Both the position numbers and the translations under genes were made by a program. From Sagittula stellata E-37 (GTDB lineage Bacteria; Pseudomonadota; Alphaproteobacteria; Rhodobacterales; Rhodobacteraceae), in NCBI RefSeq assembly GCF_039724765.1, contig NZ_CP155729.1, forward strand, positions 1,302,001 to 1,366,000: DNA of 64,000 nt. Reading direction: 5' to 3'. This document shows positions 41,439 to 50,333 of this stretch, in pieces. Below the pieces are notes generated by a model. That model was not told the DNA's origin. It did not search any database and was given only the letters and a program-made list of their open reading frames with translations. Within the stretch, counting starts at the first letter, position 1, and every line of letters starts with the position of its first letter.

Positions 41439-42470
41439 TCAGACGGATTCCGGGAGATACAGATCGGGGCGCAGGAACAGTTGTCCCGGCGTGCCAGTGG
41501 TCCCGTTCAGCACTGTGTCGGACACCAGTTTCACAGCGGCCTCGCAAAGCTGGCGCAGCGGCGTCGCGATCACCATCTCTGCATAGCGGTCGGCCAGCGC
41601 TGCACGGGATTCGGGCGTGATTTCATGCACGACAAGCGCCACCTGCCCGGGTGCGCGCGCCTCCCGCAGGGCGGCGATGGCCCCTTCCATGCCACCACCT
41701 GCACAATACAGCCCCTTCAGGTCGGGGTGCCGCTGCAGCAGTTCCAGCGTCGCCTCGTAGGTCAGTTGCCGGGTTTCGAGGTTCACGAGCGTGTCGAGGA
41801 CGCTGTAGTCCGGTCCGAATTCACGGAAGTAGGAGCGGAAGCCGGTTTCGCGCAGTTCGTGCCCGTGCCAACGGAAACCGCCGACAAAAACGCCCAGTTT
41901 GCCCGGACGCTGGATCGCCTTCATCACCATGTGCGCGGCGACACGCCCGGCCTTCATGTTATTGACGCCTATGTAACTTTGCCGGACACCCTGCGCGAAA
42001 TCGTTGAGCAGCGAGAAGCAGGGCGTACCGTTGTCCTGGATGCGGGCGATGGTGTCGGTGACCTGCACATGGTTCACCGCCGTCGCGACCAGGGCATCGG
42101 TGCGTGCGGCTGTCTTCTCCAGTACGGCCGCGAAATCCGACGGGCTTTGCGATGGCACGAAATCGACGATCATGCGCCCGCGAATGTTCGGCGCACGGGC
42201 GATGGCGCTTTCCATCTCCGTCCGGAAGTCCTGGTAGAACGGTTGGCGTTCCTTGTTGAAGACCACGCCGAAGCGGATCTCGGGCAGGTCGGCCATCATG
42301 CGTTGCCCGATCAGGGCGGCGGCGTGATAGCCGATACGCTGCGCGGCCTCGTACACCCGGCGCGCGGTCTCCTCGCGCACCTTAGCGCGGCCATTGAGCA
42401 CGCGGTCGACGGTGGCGACGGAAACCTGCGCCTCGGCGGCAAGATCGTTGATTGTGGGGCGGCGGGCCAT
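41439..42470 (-). CDS. LacI-family transcriptional regulator (probable inositol regulator)
   Basis: 343 residues from ATG 42470. The N-terminal helix-turn-helix TINDLAAEAQVSVATVDRVLNG (5-26) and hinge, then a periplasmic-binding-protein-like effector domain (IRFGVVFNKERQPFYQDF, YIGVNNMKAGRVAAHMV, GLYCAGGGMEGAIAALRE). It is encoded between the iol operon and a divergent Gfo/Idh gene, so control of both by an inositol-derived ligand is likely. Not the RpiR/DeoR-type IolR of other bacteria. Confidence 0.93.
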   Translation of the reverse strand: MARRPTINDLAAEAQVSVATVDRVLNGRAKVREETARRVYEAAQRIGYHAAALIGQRMMADLPEIRFGVVFNKERQPFYQDFRTEMESAIARAPNIRGRMIVDFVPSQSPSDFAAVLEKTAARTDALVATAVNHVQVTDTIARIQDNGTPCFSLLNDFAQGVRQSYIGVNNMKAGRVAAHMVMKAIQRPGKLGVFVGGFRWHGHELRETGFRSYFREFGPDYSVLDTLVNLETRQLTYEATLELLQRHPDLKGLYCAGGGMEGAIAALREARAPGQVALVVHEITPESRAALADRYAEMVIATPLRQLCEAAVKLVSDTVLNGTTGTPGQLFLRPDLYLPESV

Positions 42471-42613
42471 GGTGTGTCCTGAAGGTATACCCGAACCCGA
42501 CTGCGGCATTCTGATGTATTTTGCAAGATTTTCTGTCGCGCTTGACGTGCAGCGTTGCCGGATCGGGTGGCAAACGGCTACGCCATGCCAAAGACAGCGG
42601 GAGGATCTTGAAG

Positions 42614-43738
42614 ATGACCGGGATTGGCGTGGGCGTGATCGGCACGGGGTTCATGGGCAAGGCGCATGCGTTGGGTTGGCGCAACGCCCGCGCGGTGCTG
42701 GGTGGCAATCTGCCCGACGTGCGCATGGAAATGCTTTGCGAGATGCCGATGGCCAAGGCAGAGCAGTTGGCAGGGCAGTTCGGTTTTGCCCGTGCGACCG
42801 ACGACTGGCGCGCGCTGGTGAACGATCCGGACGTCGATGTCGTCAGCATTACCACGCCGAACAACCTGCACCGCGAGATGGCACTGGAAGCGCTCAAGGC
42901 CGGCAAGCACGTCTGGTGTGAAAAACCCATGGCTCTGACGCTGGCCGACGCCGAAGAAATGGAGGCAGCGGCCCGCGCGGCTGGGGTCGTGACGATGCTT
43001 GGCTATAACTACATACGCAATCCTGCCTACCAGCACGCCAGGCGCATGATCGAGGACGGGCGCATCGGACGCGTGGTGCACGTGCGGGGCTGGGTCGACG
43101 AGGATTACCAGGCCGATCCGGACCTGCCGTGGACATGGCGTGCGAAACTGGCCGATGCCGGGCTCGGCACGCTCGGCGATCTGGGCTGTCACCTCGTGTC
43201 GATGATCGTCGGCCTCGCAGGGCCGGTCGAAAGCCTTGTCGCGGACATGCAGGTGGTACACGAGTCGCGGCCGCTGGCGGACGGCTCGGGGCGCTCGCCC
43301 GTCGAGAATGAGGACACTGCCACCGCGCTGATCCGATTTGCCAACGGTGCGCACGGATCGATTTCCACATCGCGTTCCGCCTGGGGCCGGAAGAACAGGC
43401 TGGACTGGGAAATACACGGGACCAAGGGGATGATTTGTTTCGCGCAGGAGCGGATGAACGAGTTGCAGGTCTACCTGAACGAGGGGCCGCGCGGCGAACA
43501 GGGGTTCCGCACGATCCTGACCGGGCCGGACCATCCGCCGTTCGGCGCCTTCGTCCCCGCACCGGGCCACCAGATCGGATTCAACGACCTGAAGGTGATC
43601 GAGGCGGCAGAGCTTCTGACAGCGATCCGTGACGGCGCGCAGGCCTATCCGTCGATGACCGATGCGCTCGGGTTCGAAAAGGTGATCCACGCCATCGCGG
43701 AAAGCGCGCGCAGCGGATCTGTGCGGGTAACGCTCTGA
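42614..43738 (+). CDS. Gfo/Idh/MocA-family dehydrogenase (possible inositol dehydrogenase)
   Basis: 374 residues from ATG 42614; the longer frame to 42521 overlaps the promoter. NAD(P) Rossmann GVIGTGFMGKAHA (about 6-18), catalytic EKPMALT (about 103-109, EKP lysine), and the DLGCHLVSMIVGLAG motif with its histidine. Divergent from the LacI regulator. It may oxidise myo-, scyllo- or a modified inositol; it lacks an IolG-like N-terminal GRIG motif, so a different cyclitol or sugar is possible. No other iolG was seen in the window. Confidence 0.88.
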   Translation: MTGIGVGVIGTGFMGKAHALGWRNARAVLGGNLPDVRMEMLCEMPMAKAEQLAGQFGFARATDDWRALVNDPDVDVVSITTPNNLHREMALEALKAGKHVWCEKPMALTLADAEEMEAAARAAGVVTMLGYNYIRNPAYQHARRMIEDGRIGRVVHVRGWVDEDYQADPDLPWTWRAKLADAGLGTLGDLGCHLVSMIVGLAGPVESLVADMQVVHESRPLADGSGRSPVENEDTATALIRFANGAHGSISTSRSAWGRKNRLDWEIHGTKGMICFAQERMNELQVYLNEGPRGEQGFRTILTGPDHPPFGAFVPAPGHQIGFNDLKVIEAAELLTAIRDGAQAYPSMTDALGFEKVIHAIAESARSGSVRVTL

Positions 43739-43783
43739 CCGATGGCGCAGGTGTGTTGCGGCGCACCCTTCCGGACGCCCCGA

Positions 43784-43803
43784 CTGAGCCTTCGCAGGCT
43801 CAG
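43784..43803. terminator. Hairpin after the Gfo/Idh gene
   Basis: CTGAGCC and GGCTCAG (7-bp arms) with a TTCGCA loop, 45 bases after the stop and in the space shared with the convergent marR-type gene. No T-tract, so termination would be weak. Confidence 0.35.
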
Positions 43804-43843
43804 CGGCCCGCCCTCCAGGCCGCGCTCCGGTTGTTCGGAGGGG

Positions 43844-44329
43844 TCAGCCGAGGGAGCGATCCTCTGCCGCGCGCTCCAGCTTTTCAAGAGCGCGGTCCAG
43901 GATGCGCTCCTCCTCGATATCCAGGTGGGCGCGCAGGGCGTCCTGCCGGGCGCGCATCCGTGGCAGGGTGTCCTGAAAGACCTGAAGCCCGTGCGGCGAC
44001 AGTTCGAGATGCTGCGCGCGGTGATCCTCGGGATCGAGCGTCACTTTCACGAAACCATCCGTGACCAGCGTCTTGATGTTGCGGGAGATCAGGCCCTTGT
44101 CCATCGCCACTTCACGCGACAGGTGCGCGGCGGTCGTGCGGCCTGCTCCGCCAATCAGCGACAGCAGGCGCCATTGGGTCAGAGTGATCCCAGCATGCTC
44201 CTTCAGGATTCGGCTGGATTGGGCGTTCAGCTTGGCCTGCACACGTGCGAGGCGAAACGTCAGGAACTTGGCAGGTGCGTCGCCAGCCGGTGTCTGCGTG
44301 TCGATATCGGTGTCGGGTACCATGTTCAT
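43844..44329 (-). CDS. MarR-family transcriptional regulator
   Basis: 161 residues from ATG 44329. Winged helix: TQWRLLSLIGGAGRTTAAHLSREVAMDKGLISRNIKTLVTDGFVKVTLDPEDHRAQHLELS (about 45-105), the DxRxxxLxLT-type wing of MarR proteins, and a C-terminal dimer helix. Ligand and target unknown; the neighbours are an inositol-region dehydrogenase (convergent) and the exported OmpA-domain gene set upstream on the same strand, 123 bases away. Confidence 0.9.
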   Translation of the reverse strand: MNMVPDTDIDTQTPAGDAPAKFLTFRLARVQAKLNAQSSRILKEHAGITLTQWRLLSLIGGAGRTTAAHLSREVAMDKGLISRNIKTLVTDGFVKVTLDPEDHRAQHLELSPHGLQVFQDTLPRMRARQDALRAHLDIEEERILDRALEKLERAAEDRSLG

Positions 44330-44452
44330 TACCGCGAGACCCCTTTGCCTGTGAACCGCTGTCCGCAGCAATTAGCCTTGTCGCTTGCAGTGTCAACGGT
44401 TCAAACGCCCGCGCGAGCCGGACATGCGTTTCTCGCATAGGTGGTATTTGGC

Positions 44453-45181
44453 CTAGTATTGGCACACGGCGCCAGCGGTCTGGAGCACCGCACCGGGCGC
44501 GTCGGGCAACCGCATGAAGGTCACGCGGCGGTTCTCTGGCGCGCGGGGATCGTAAACGTTTTTGAGCACATGCTCTCCGAACCCCACGGGGTAGAGCGGC
44601 AGTGTGACATAAGCGGCATTGAGCGCACCCGCGACTGAGGCGGCCCGCCGTCGAGACAAGTCACAGTTGTACCCCTCGGAGCCGGAGGCGTCGGTGTGCC
44701 CGATTACGGCGTATGACGTGCCCGCCAGAGCCGGGTCTGAAAGCGCGGCCACAAGGGCGGTCAACTTGCCGAACTGGTCGCCCCGGATGTTGGCGCTATC
44801 GAAGTCGAACTCGATCGTGACGGCGACCGACGGCAGTGCAACCGTGCCGTGCGCCGCCGGTTGCGGTGCGGCATAGTTCGGCGCGGCGGCGGGCGGTGCG
44901 GCGGTGGAGGTCACCTTCTTCTGGTCGAGGTCCAGGACCAGCGTTTCGAACTGGACCTGCGGCACGGCGGATTCGTTCATTGCGCCTGAGGGATCGACTG
45001 TCGCCCCGGCACAGGTGGCCGCATCCGGAGAGGCGAGGCAGCGGGCCAGGGCGCTTGTCGGCCGTGCGGCGGTATCGTCCGGCAGCGCGCTGTCGTCGCC
45101 GCCGGGGATGAAGATCTCGCCGCTCTGAGCGTGGGCGGCAAGCGGTGCGCAGAACGCCAGGGCAAGGAACAGATGTCGCAT
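44453..45181 (-). CDS. Exported OmpA-domain protein
   Basis: 242 residues from ATG 45181, seven bases after GAGG (an ATG at 45193 overlaps the upstream stop as ATGA and is the alternative). Signal peptide 1-19 (LFLALAFCAPLAAHAQ). An Asp/Ala-rich linker with paired cysteines precedes an OmpA peptidoglycan-binding domain (about 120-225: IEFDFDSANIRGDQFGKL, VIGHTDASGSEGYNCDLSRRRAASV, ENRRVTFMRL). It should sit in the periplasm or outer membrane and bind peptidoglycan. Third gene of the protease-diheme protein-OmpA set, nine bases after the diheme gene. Confidence 0.85.
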   Translation of the reverse strand: MRHLFLALAFCAPLAAHAQSGEIFIPGGDDSALPDDTAARPTSALARCLASPDAATCAGATVDPSGAMNESAVPQVQFETLVLDLDQKKVTSTAAPPAAAPNYAAPQPAAHGTVALPSVAVTIEFDFDSANIRGDQFGKLTALVAALSDPALAGTSYAVIGHTDASGSEGYNCDLSRRRAASVAGALNAAYVTLPLYPVGFGEHVLKNVYDPRAPENRRVTFMRLPDAPGAVLQTAGAVCQY

Positions 45182-45189
45182 TGTCGGCC

Positions 45190-47607
45190 TCATTGAGATT
45201 GGACGAGAACCGAGATCTGCGCCTTGGTCACGTTCGGGTTGTGGCTGGACACGGCGCGGTAATCGGCGCCGCTTGCGGTGGTCAGCTGGTCGCCGCCGCC
45301 GGGGTTGAGGTCGAGGATCAATGTCTCGTTCACCACCGACGTGTAGCTCTCGCGCGAGATCGGCTGGTGGTTGGCGGAACAGGAGACGGAGTTGGTGCCG
45401 GACCGTTCCTTGCTGATCGCCGCGTCGGAGCCGTTGCAGATCGCGAGGATCGTTTCGAGCCCCGGTTCGGAGGTGCGCAGCGCGCCCTGCGGCGGGAAGA
45501 CGTATTGCGTGCCACCCTTGATGACCACGTCCGGCAGGCCCGGGAAGGGGTAGAGGACACAGCTGTCGTGGTCGTCGTCGATGGAAATCAGCGTCAGACG
45601 GCAGTCGTGGCGCGGCTCGATGAAGATGCGCAGCGGGTCTCCGACCTTGTAGGTGGGCTTGTCGGTGTAGACGGTCAGGTGGCTCTGCGCCGTGACCGAG
45701 TGCTGCGTGGCATCGTAGTCGGCCCCGAACTGCTTGGCGTCGGCATGGGTTACGATGGCCTGACCGCCGGTCTGGCCCACGCTGTCGTAGGGCGTGCCCT
45801 GTACCACCTGCCTGACCGAGTGCGACAGTGCGGCGGTCGTGCGGTGATCGGTCAGGATCGGACGGTAGTCGGTCAGCTTGTCCAGCAGCACCGGGTAGAC
45901 CGCGGTCCATTCGTCACGCGCGATGGGCGAAACCTTCAACCGTTGCAACAGGGAGGCGTTCTCTGTCCCGGCAAAGGCGGCGCGGGCGGTCAGCTCGTCC
46001 TCGGTCAACCCCAGCTCGTTGGCGGCTTGTTCGTAGTTCACGAAGTAGTCGACGAAGTACACCATCAGGCCGCGCACGGGTTCCAGCCCGGCGGCCTTGG
46101 TCTCCGGGTCGATGCCGGCCTTCTGGAGGGTGGCAAAGAACGCCTCCATGTCCTTCTGGAAGTAGTCGTTGACCACTTCCTTGCCGGGATAGATCGCGTC
46201 GACGGTCTGGCGCACGGCGGGCGACAGGGCGAGGTTGTTCAGCGCCACCTCGCGCACGTGATCGTCGTTGAAGCGGATGCCCTTGGAGTGGCAGGACATG
46301 CAGGAGATGCCGTTCACCACCTCGCCGGTGCCGTCCGGGTAGTCGGTGTCGCGCACGATGGCGGTTGGGCCGACGTTCAGGCGGGTGCCGTCCGTGGTGT
46401 TCAGGTAGTAGCCGTGGAAGCCGTTCGGCAGGGTGAAGATCGACTCGCCCCCATCCTCGTGAAACGAGACCTCCTCGCCGAATGCGGACACAGGGCCAAG
46501 CGGGTATTCGAAGAAACTTTGCCGACCCTTCGATCCCGAGAAATCATAGGACGTCCAGAACATGCCGCTGCCAAGCGGATGGCGTTCGATCAGGCGGTTG
46601 TTGGTGGATACGCCGGAATCCTGGAAACCGGCGCGCACCACCTGTTCGTTCAGGATGTTCGACCGCATGTCGAGCCCAAGTTGCTGTTGCAATCCCTTCA
46701 GCGTGTCGGCCAGGCCGAGCACGTCATAGTACATCGGCGCAGCCGAGGCGGTCGCGGCGAACCAGTCGGCACGGATCACCGGTATATTGGTGCCTGCCAT
46801 GGTCTGGAGCGTGCTGAGGTTCGGATCGGTGTCGGACTCCATCCCATAAGGATACTCGCGCTCCATCACCTCCCACTTCTCGTGGTTCCAGTCGAGATCG
46901 GGCAGGAAAACCCGCAGCAGGATGCCCTTCTCGTCGATCTTCTCGAACTTGTAGACGTTGGGGTTGAAACTGAGCGCGTTCATCAGCTTCACCGTCGCGG
47001 CGAGGTAGGCGTCGTAGTTCTCCTGCGTGACCTCGCTGTCGTTCCAAAGCGTCCGCATGGAAATGTAGCGCGTGCGGTCGCGGCGGTTTGTGGGCTGGGC
47101 GGACAGGTCCTTCAGGGCCAACGCGTAGAGTTCGGACAGGGGAACGAAGGTGCGCTCCGGCGGTGCGGTCTCTCCCAGTTTCGTGATCCACGTTTCGAGC
47201 GACGCCATTTCCTCCGGCTTGGGTGTGCAGGATGGGTCCCAGCAGTTGTCCGGCATGGCGGGCGCGCCGCCCGCAATGACTTGGTAAAGCTTGGATTTCG
47301 TGGGCTCGCCCGACACGACGAACTTCGGGTCCTGCGCAAGGCGGCGCACGTCGAGGATGTGCCCGAACCCGGATTTCGGATTGGTCAGCCCTTCTTCGAG
47401 CATCCCTTGCTGGTGGCACCCGGAACAGTACTTGTTCAGGACCTCGTAGGCTGCCGACTCTTCCGGTGTGGCGTCACCGGGCAGGGGCATGCCGTTCAGC
47501 TCCAGCTCCACATCGATCAGGATCGACTGGTCTTGCGCCGAGGCTGCGCCGGTCAAGCCGACGCCAAGCGCCAGGGCGGCTGCCGTCATCCGGAAAATGG
47601 GGGTCAT
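45190..47607 (-). CDS. Exported diheme cytochrome fused to a DUF4384 domain
   Basis: 805 residues from ATG 47607. Signal peptide 1-24 (ALALGVGLTGAASAQ). Two c-type haem sites: C61-S-G-C64-H65 and C436-M-S-C439-H440, with Met118 a possible axial ligand for the first. Between them lies a ~300-residue region with no recognised domain. The C-terminus (about 655-770: YTDKPTYKVGDPLRIFIEPRHDCRLTLISIDDDHDSCVLYPFPG) is DUF4384, seen on proteins with protease or caspase-like domains. Needs the Ccm haem-attachment machinery elsewhere. Encoded 40 bases after the protease gene. Function unknown. Confidence 0.82.
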   Translation of the reverse strand: MTPIFRMTAAALALGVGLTGAASAQDQSILIDVELELNGMPLPGDATPEESAAYEVLNKYCSGCHQQGMLEEGLTNPKSGFGHILDVRRLAQDPKFVVSGEPTKSKLYQVIAGGAPAMPDNCWDPSCTPKPEEMASLETWITKLGETAPPERTFVPLSELYALALKDLSAQPTNRRDRTRYISMRTLWNDSEVTQENYDAYLAATVKLMNALSFNPNVYKFEKIDEKGILLRVFLPDLDWNHEKWEVMEREYPYGMESDTDPNLSTLQTMAGTNIPVIRADWFAATASAAPMYYDVLGLADTLKGLQQQLGLDMRSNILNEQVVRAGFQDSGVSTNNRLIERHPLGSGMFWTSYDFSGSKGRQSFFEYPLGPVSAFGEEVSFHEDGGESIFTLPNGFHGYYLNTTDGTRLNVGPTAIVRDTDYPDGTGEVVNGISCMSCHSKGIRFNDDHVREVALNNLALSPAVRQTVDAIYPGKEVVNDYFQKDMEAFFATLQKAGIDPETKAAGLEPVRGLMVYFVDYFVNYEQAANELGLTEDELTARAAFAGTENASLLQRLKVSPIARDEWTAVYPVLLDKLTDYRPILTDHRTTAALSHSVRQVVQGTPYDSVGQTGGQAIVTHADAKQFGADYDATQHSVTAQSHLTVYTDKPTYKVGDPLRIFIEPRHDCRLTLISIDDDHDSCVLYPFPGLPDVVIKGGTQYVFPPQGALRTSEPGLETILAICNGSDAAISKERSGTNSVSCSANHQPISRESYTSVVNETLILDLNPGGGDQLTTASGADYRAVSSHNPNVTKAQISVLVQSQ

Positions 47608-47646
47608 CGCGCGTGTCTCCTGTGAAATCCTGGTGTGCATCCGCCG

Positions 47647-49818
47647 TCAGTTGCAGCGGATCGCGAGATATTTTGCCGAGGCCCAGCCGGTGGCGCCGCC
47701 GTTGCCCACATAGGGCCTTTGACACTGACCCGAGACGCACTGGATCTTTGCCCAGCCGTTGCTCTGGCCAACGACCTGCACGGTGTCCCCGAGGTAGACC
47801 TCCATCAGGATGTTGCCGCGTGTGGACGGGGCGCTGCGCACGTTCAGATAACCGGAGCCATCTGCGCGGGTGCGGCTGGAATAGGGGTTGAGGTTGGTCA
47901 CGGTGGCGTAACACTGCCGTTGCGCCGAGGGCCGGGAGCTGGAGAGGTAGGTTGCGGACACCCAGCCCGTCAGCCCGTTCGGCAGCCGGATGTTCGACCA
48001 TCCGTCGCTGCTGCCCGTGACCGTCACCTGCGTGCCCCGGTCTACGGCTGTGATCCGGCCGTACTGCGTACCGGGTCCGGAACGGACGTTCAGGCTGGCC
48101 GTGTTGTCGATGTACATCGTGTATCCGCCGCCGGAAGACGATCCGTTGCCGGAAGATCCGCCGTTCCAAAGCACCTCTTCGACAAAGCGCGACCCGGTGG
48201 AGCAATAGCTGTCGCTTGGAATCCGCCCGGCAGAGATCAGCTGTGCGATGCGCCCGTCGGCGTTGCCCCGCGACACGGTTTCCAGTGCGATGCCGTAGTA
48301 CCCGTTGGCCGACCGGAAGATGCGTACGCCCTGGCCGCTGCCGAACCACTGAGAGATGAAGGCCTTCGCCTCTGACAGCGACGGACGCGATGCGGTCATG
48401 ATGTAGCACGAGGACGACAGTTCATAGTTGCCCGAGCGCGTGGTCGCCCCGCCAGAACCGGACGTGCCGCCGGAGGATGTGGCCGGGGTCTTGAGGTAGG
48501 CGATCCGGTCGATCACCGCGCGTGAGATGCAGCTTGTGTCCGTGCCGCAGCGGTCGCGGGTGCCGGTGCGCCAGACGCCTTGGGCCGAGGCAGAGACCTG
48601 GCGTGCCGGGTTCTTGTAGGCACGTTCCAACTCCCCATCCAGGCCTGCCAGATAGCGGTCCCCGCAGATCGTCGCCTCTGTCGGGTTGAGCCGGCTGGAC
48701 GAGCACCAGGGGCGCAGCAGTTCGGTCGTCGTCCCGCCTCCCGTCGTTCCGCCTCCGCCCGTGGTGCCGCCGATCGTCGAGGATGTGCTGCACTCGCGCG
48801 CCACGTAGCCCTTGGCAAGAATGGCAAAAGGATGGTCGCCGCAGGACTGGAGGTAGGCGTCATAGGCGTAACAGGCGTTCAACGTCTCGGCCTTGTTGTA
48901 GAGCGTGTCGCAGAAGCTGGGTTGCGGCGTCGTACCGCCGGTCTCCTGGCTGCCCCCTCCGCCACCGTTCGGGACGCCGCCGACTGCGGCCTTCAGCACG
49001 CGGCTGTGTTCAAGGATCGCCTGCATCGGCGTGGCGAAATTCACGGCGTCCTGCCCGGAACCCGCATTGTGCAGCCCGATCACCCTGCGTGAGGCGGCGT
49101 CGATCAGCGGTGAGCCGGAGTTGCCGGGCATCGTATCGCAGGTGTGCAGCAGCCGCCCGCCCGAAACCGCCGGCGAATTCGCCTGACACTTCTCGCGGCT
49201 GATGCGCTGCGCCTCTCCCATGGGATGGCCGATCACCCAGTAGGGGTCGCCGTCATGCGGCATGTTGGAGGCCAGTTCCAGCGTGCCATAGTCCTCGGAG
49301 GGATCGCCGATCACCTTCAGAACGGAGTAGTCGAGTTTTTCGTCCGCCTCGACCGGCGTGGGAAGGACGGTGTAGCTGCGTGCGCCTTCCTCGACGCCCT
49401 GTCGCGTGTAGCCGGCCCAGAACAGTGCTGCCTCGATCCGTGTCGCACCGGTGCGGTCCGCGCCCGCTGCCCCGGGGATGCAATGATAGTTGGTGACGAT
49501 GTGCGCGTCGTCGACGATGAAGGCGGTGCAGGGAAAGACGCCGTTGTCCGTCAGAATGTCCAGCCGTCCGACCGGGCGCCCGAGCTTGGCAAAGAAATTA
49601 TCGGGCGAATATGATCCGATGGATTCGCTGGTGCCCTCGCCGGGCTGCGTCAGCCCGGTGCTGCTTCCGTCCTGCCGGTCCATGATCGCGAACTGCTTGC
49701 GGTCCAGAACGACCTGCCCGAAACTGTTCCGGTCGAAGCCGACGAATTCCTGCGCCGCGCCCGAGTAGGGCAGGGACAACAGGGACGTCAGGACGGTCGT
49801 CAGAACCAGAGAGCGCAC
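47647..49818 (-). CDS. Secreted trypsin-like serine protease with SH3 domains
   Basis: 723 residues from GTG 49818, three bases after GGGAGGGAA; signal peptide 1-22 (SLVLTTVLTSLLSLPYSGAAQ). The S1 protease domain has H112 (VTNYHC), D163 (LDYSVLKV) and S234 (PGNSGSPL). Then a Thr/Gly-rich linker, a cysteine-containing LprI-like segment (about 395-450, CGDRYLAGLDGELERAYKN), and two SH3b domains near the C-terminus (LNVRSGPGTQYG, LNVRSAPSTRGN). Likely a V8/trypsin-like enzyme that binds cell wall in the periplasm. First gene of the exported three-gene set. Confidence 0.85.
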   Translation of the reverse strand: MRSLVLTTVLTSLLSLPYSGAAQEFVGFDRNSFGQVVLDRKQFAIMDRQDGSSTGLTQPGEGTSESIGSYSPDNFFAKLGRPVGRLDILTDNGVFPCTAFIVDDAHIVTNYHCIPGAAGADRTGATRIEAALFWAGYTRQGVEEGARSYTVLPTPVEADEKLDYSVLKVIGDPSEDYGTLELASNMPHDGDPYWVIGHPMGEAQRISREKCQANSPAVSGGRLLHTCDTMPGNSGSPLIDAASRRVIGLHNAGSGQDAVNFATPMQAILEHSRVLKAAVGGVPNGGGGGSQETGGTTPQPSFCDTLYNKAETLNACYAYDAYLQSCGDHPFAILAKGYVARECSTSSTIGGTTGGGGTTGGGTTTELLRPWCSSSRLNPTEATICGDRYLAGLDGELERAYKNPARQVSASAQGVWRTGTRDRCGTDTSCISRAVIDRIAYLKTPATSSGGTSGSGGATTRSGNYELSSSCYIMTASRPSLSEAKAFISQWFGSGQGVRIFRSANGYYGIALETVSRGNADGRIAQLISAGRIPSDSYCSTGSRFVEEVLWNGGSSGNGSSSGGGYTMYIDNTASLNVRSGPGTQYGRITAVDRGTQVTVTGSSDGWSNIRLPNGLTGWVSATYLSSSRPSAQRQCYATVTNLNPYSSRTRADGSGYLNVRSAPSTRGNILMEVYLGDTVQVVGQSNGWAKIQCVSGQCQRPYVGNGGATGWASAKYLAIRCN

Positions 49819-49858
49819 GGCTTCCCTCCCCCTACGAAAAAGGCTTTGTCTACAACAG

Positions 49859-49892
49859 CCGTCATGTTCAATGACGGGCGCCCCCACGTCAA
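49859..49892 (-). promoter_or_regulatory. Promoter and operator-like inverted repeat of the protease gene set
   Basis: Minus strand TTGACG (49887-49892) and GAACAT (49864-49869) are 17 bases apart. A perfect inverted repeat CCGTCAT-GTTCA-ATGACGG (49859-49877) covers the -10 box, as a repressor site would. Confidence 0.4.
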
Positions 49893-50333
49893 CGAAGGAA
49901 AACCCGACCAACAGGGAAAGAGCCGGAAGACAGGGAAAAAGACCGCTTGGAACGCGACTGTCCGGGTGCGCGTGATCGGGGAAGCAGAACTTCTGTCGCC
50001 CTGCAGGGGGGGCGGTTACCTTGCCGTGTGCACCGCCTTGATGCCGGCAGGGACGGGACAGAGTGCCGAGGGCCCGAAGCCGGAAGGATCGGCGCCGAAG
50101 GATCGGGTCGCAGCCTTGCGCTGGTGCGCGCCGGTTTGTGATTGCCTCAGCCGAGGTCGAAGCGGGCCCTCTCGGGGCACCTTTCGAAGCCCGCGGTCGG
50201 GGTCACCGGTCGTGACCGCGTGGTCAGGCAATGGATGTGAACCGCGTTCTGGTCGTGCGCCCCGATTGGAACGGCGCGCAGGTCGTTCTGCGTCGCTGAT
50301 CAGGTATTTATGGCCAAGAAGAAGGAGAGCGGT
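49893..50333. other. Gene-poor intergenic region of about 440 bases
   Basis: Between the protease promoter and the 3' end of the amino-acid ABC ATPase gene. A plus-strand frame (49846-50478) crosses it and runs into the ABC gene, has Arg/Gly-rich composition typical of shadow frames, and is judged non-coding. No tRNA, repeat family or clear terminator seen. A 22-codon ATG frame at 50231-50299 has no ribosome-binding site. Confidence 0.5.

Noticed and set aside
45145..47625. 826-residue plus-strand open frame opposite the diheme gene
   Set aside because: Antisense shadow; the minus strand carries both CxxCH sites, a signal peptide and DUF4384.
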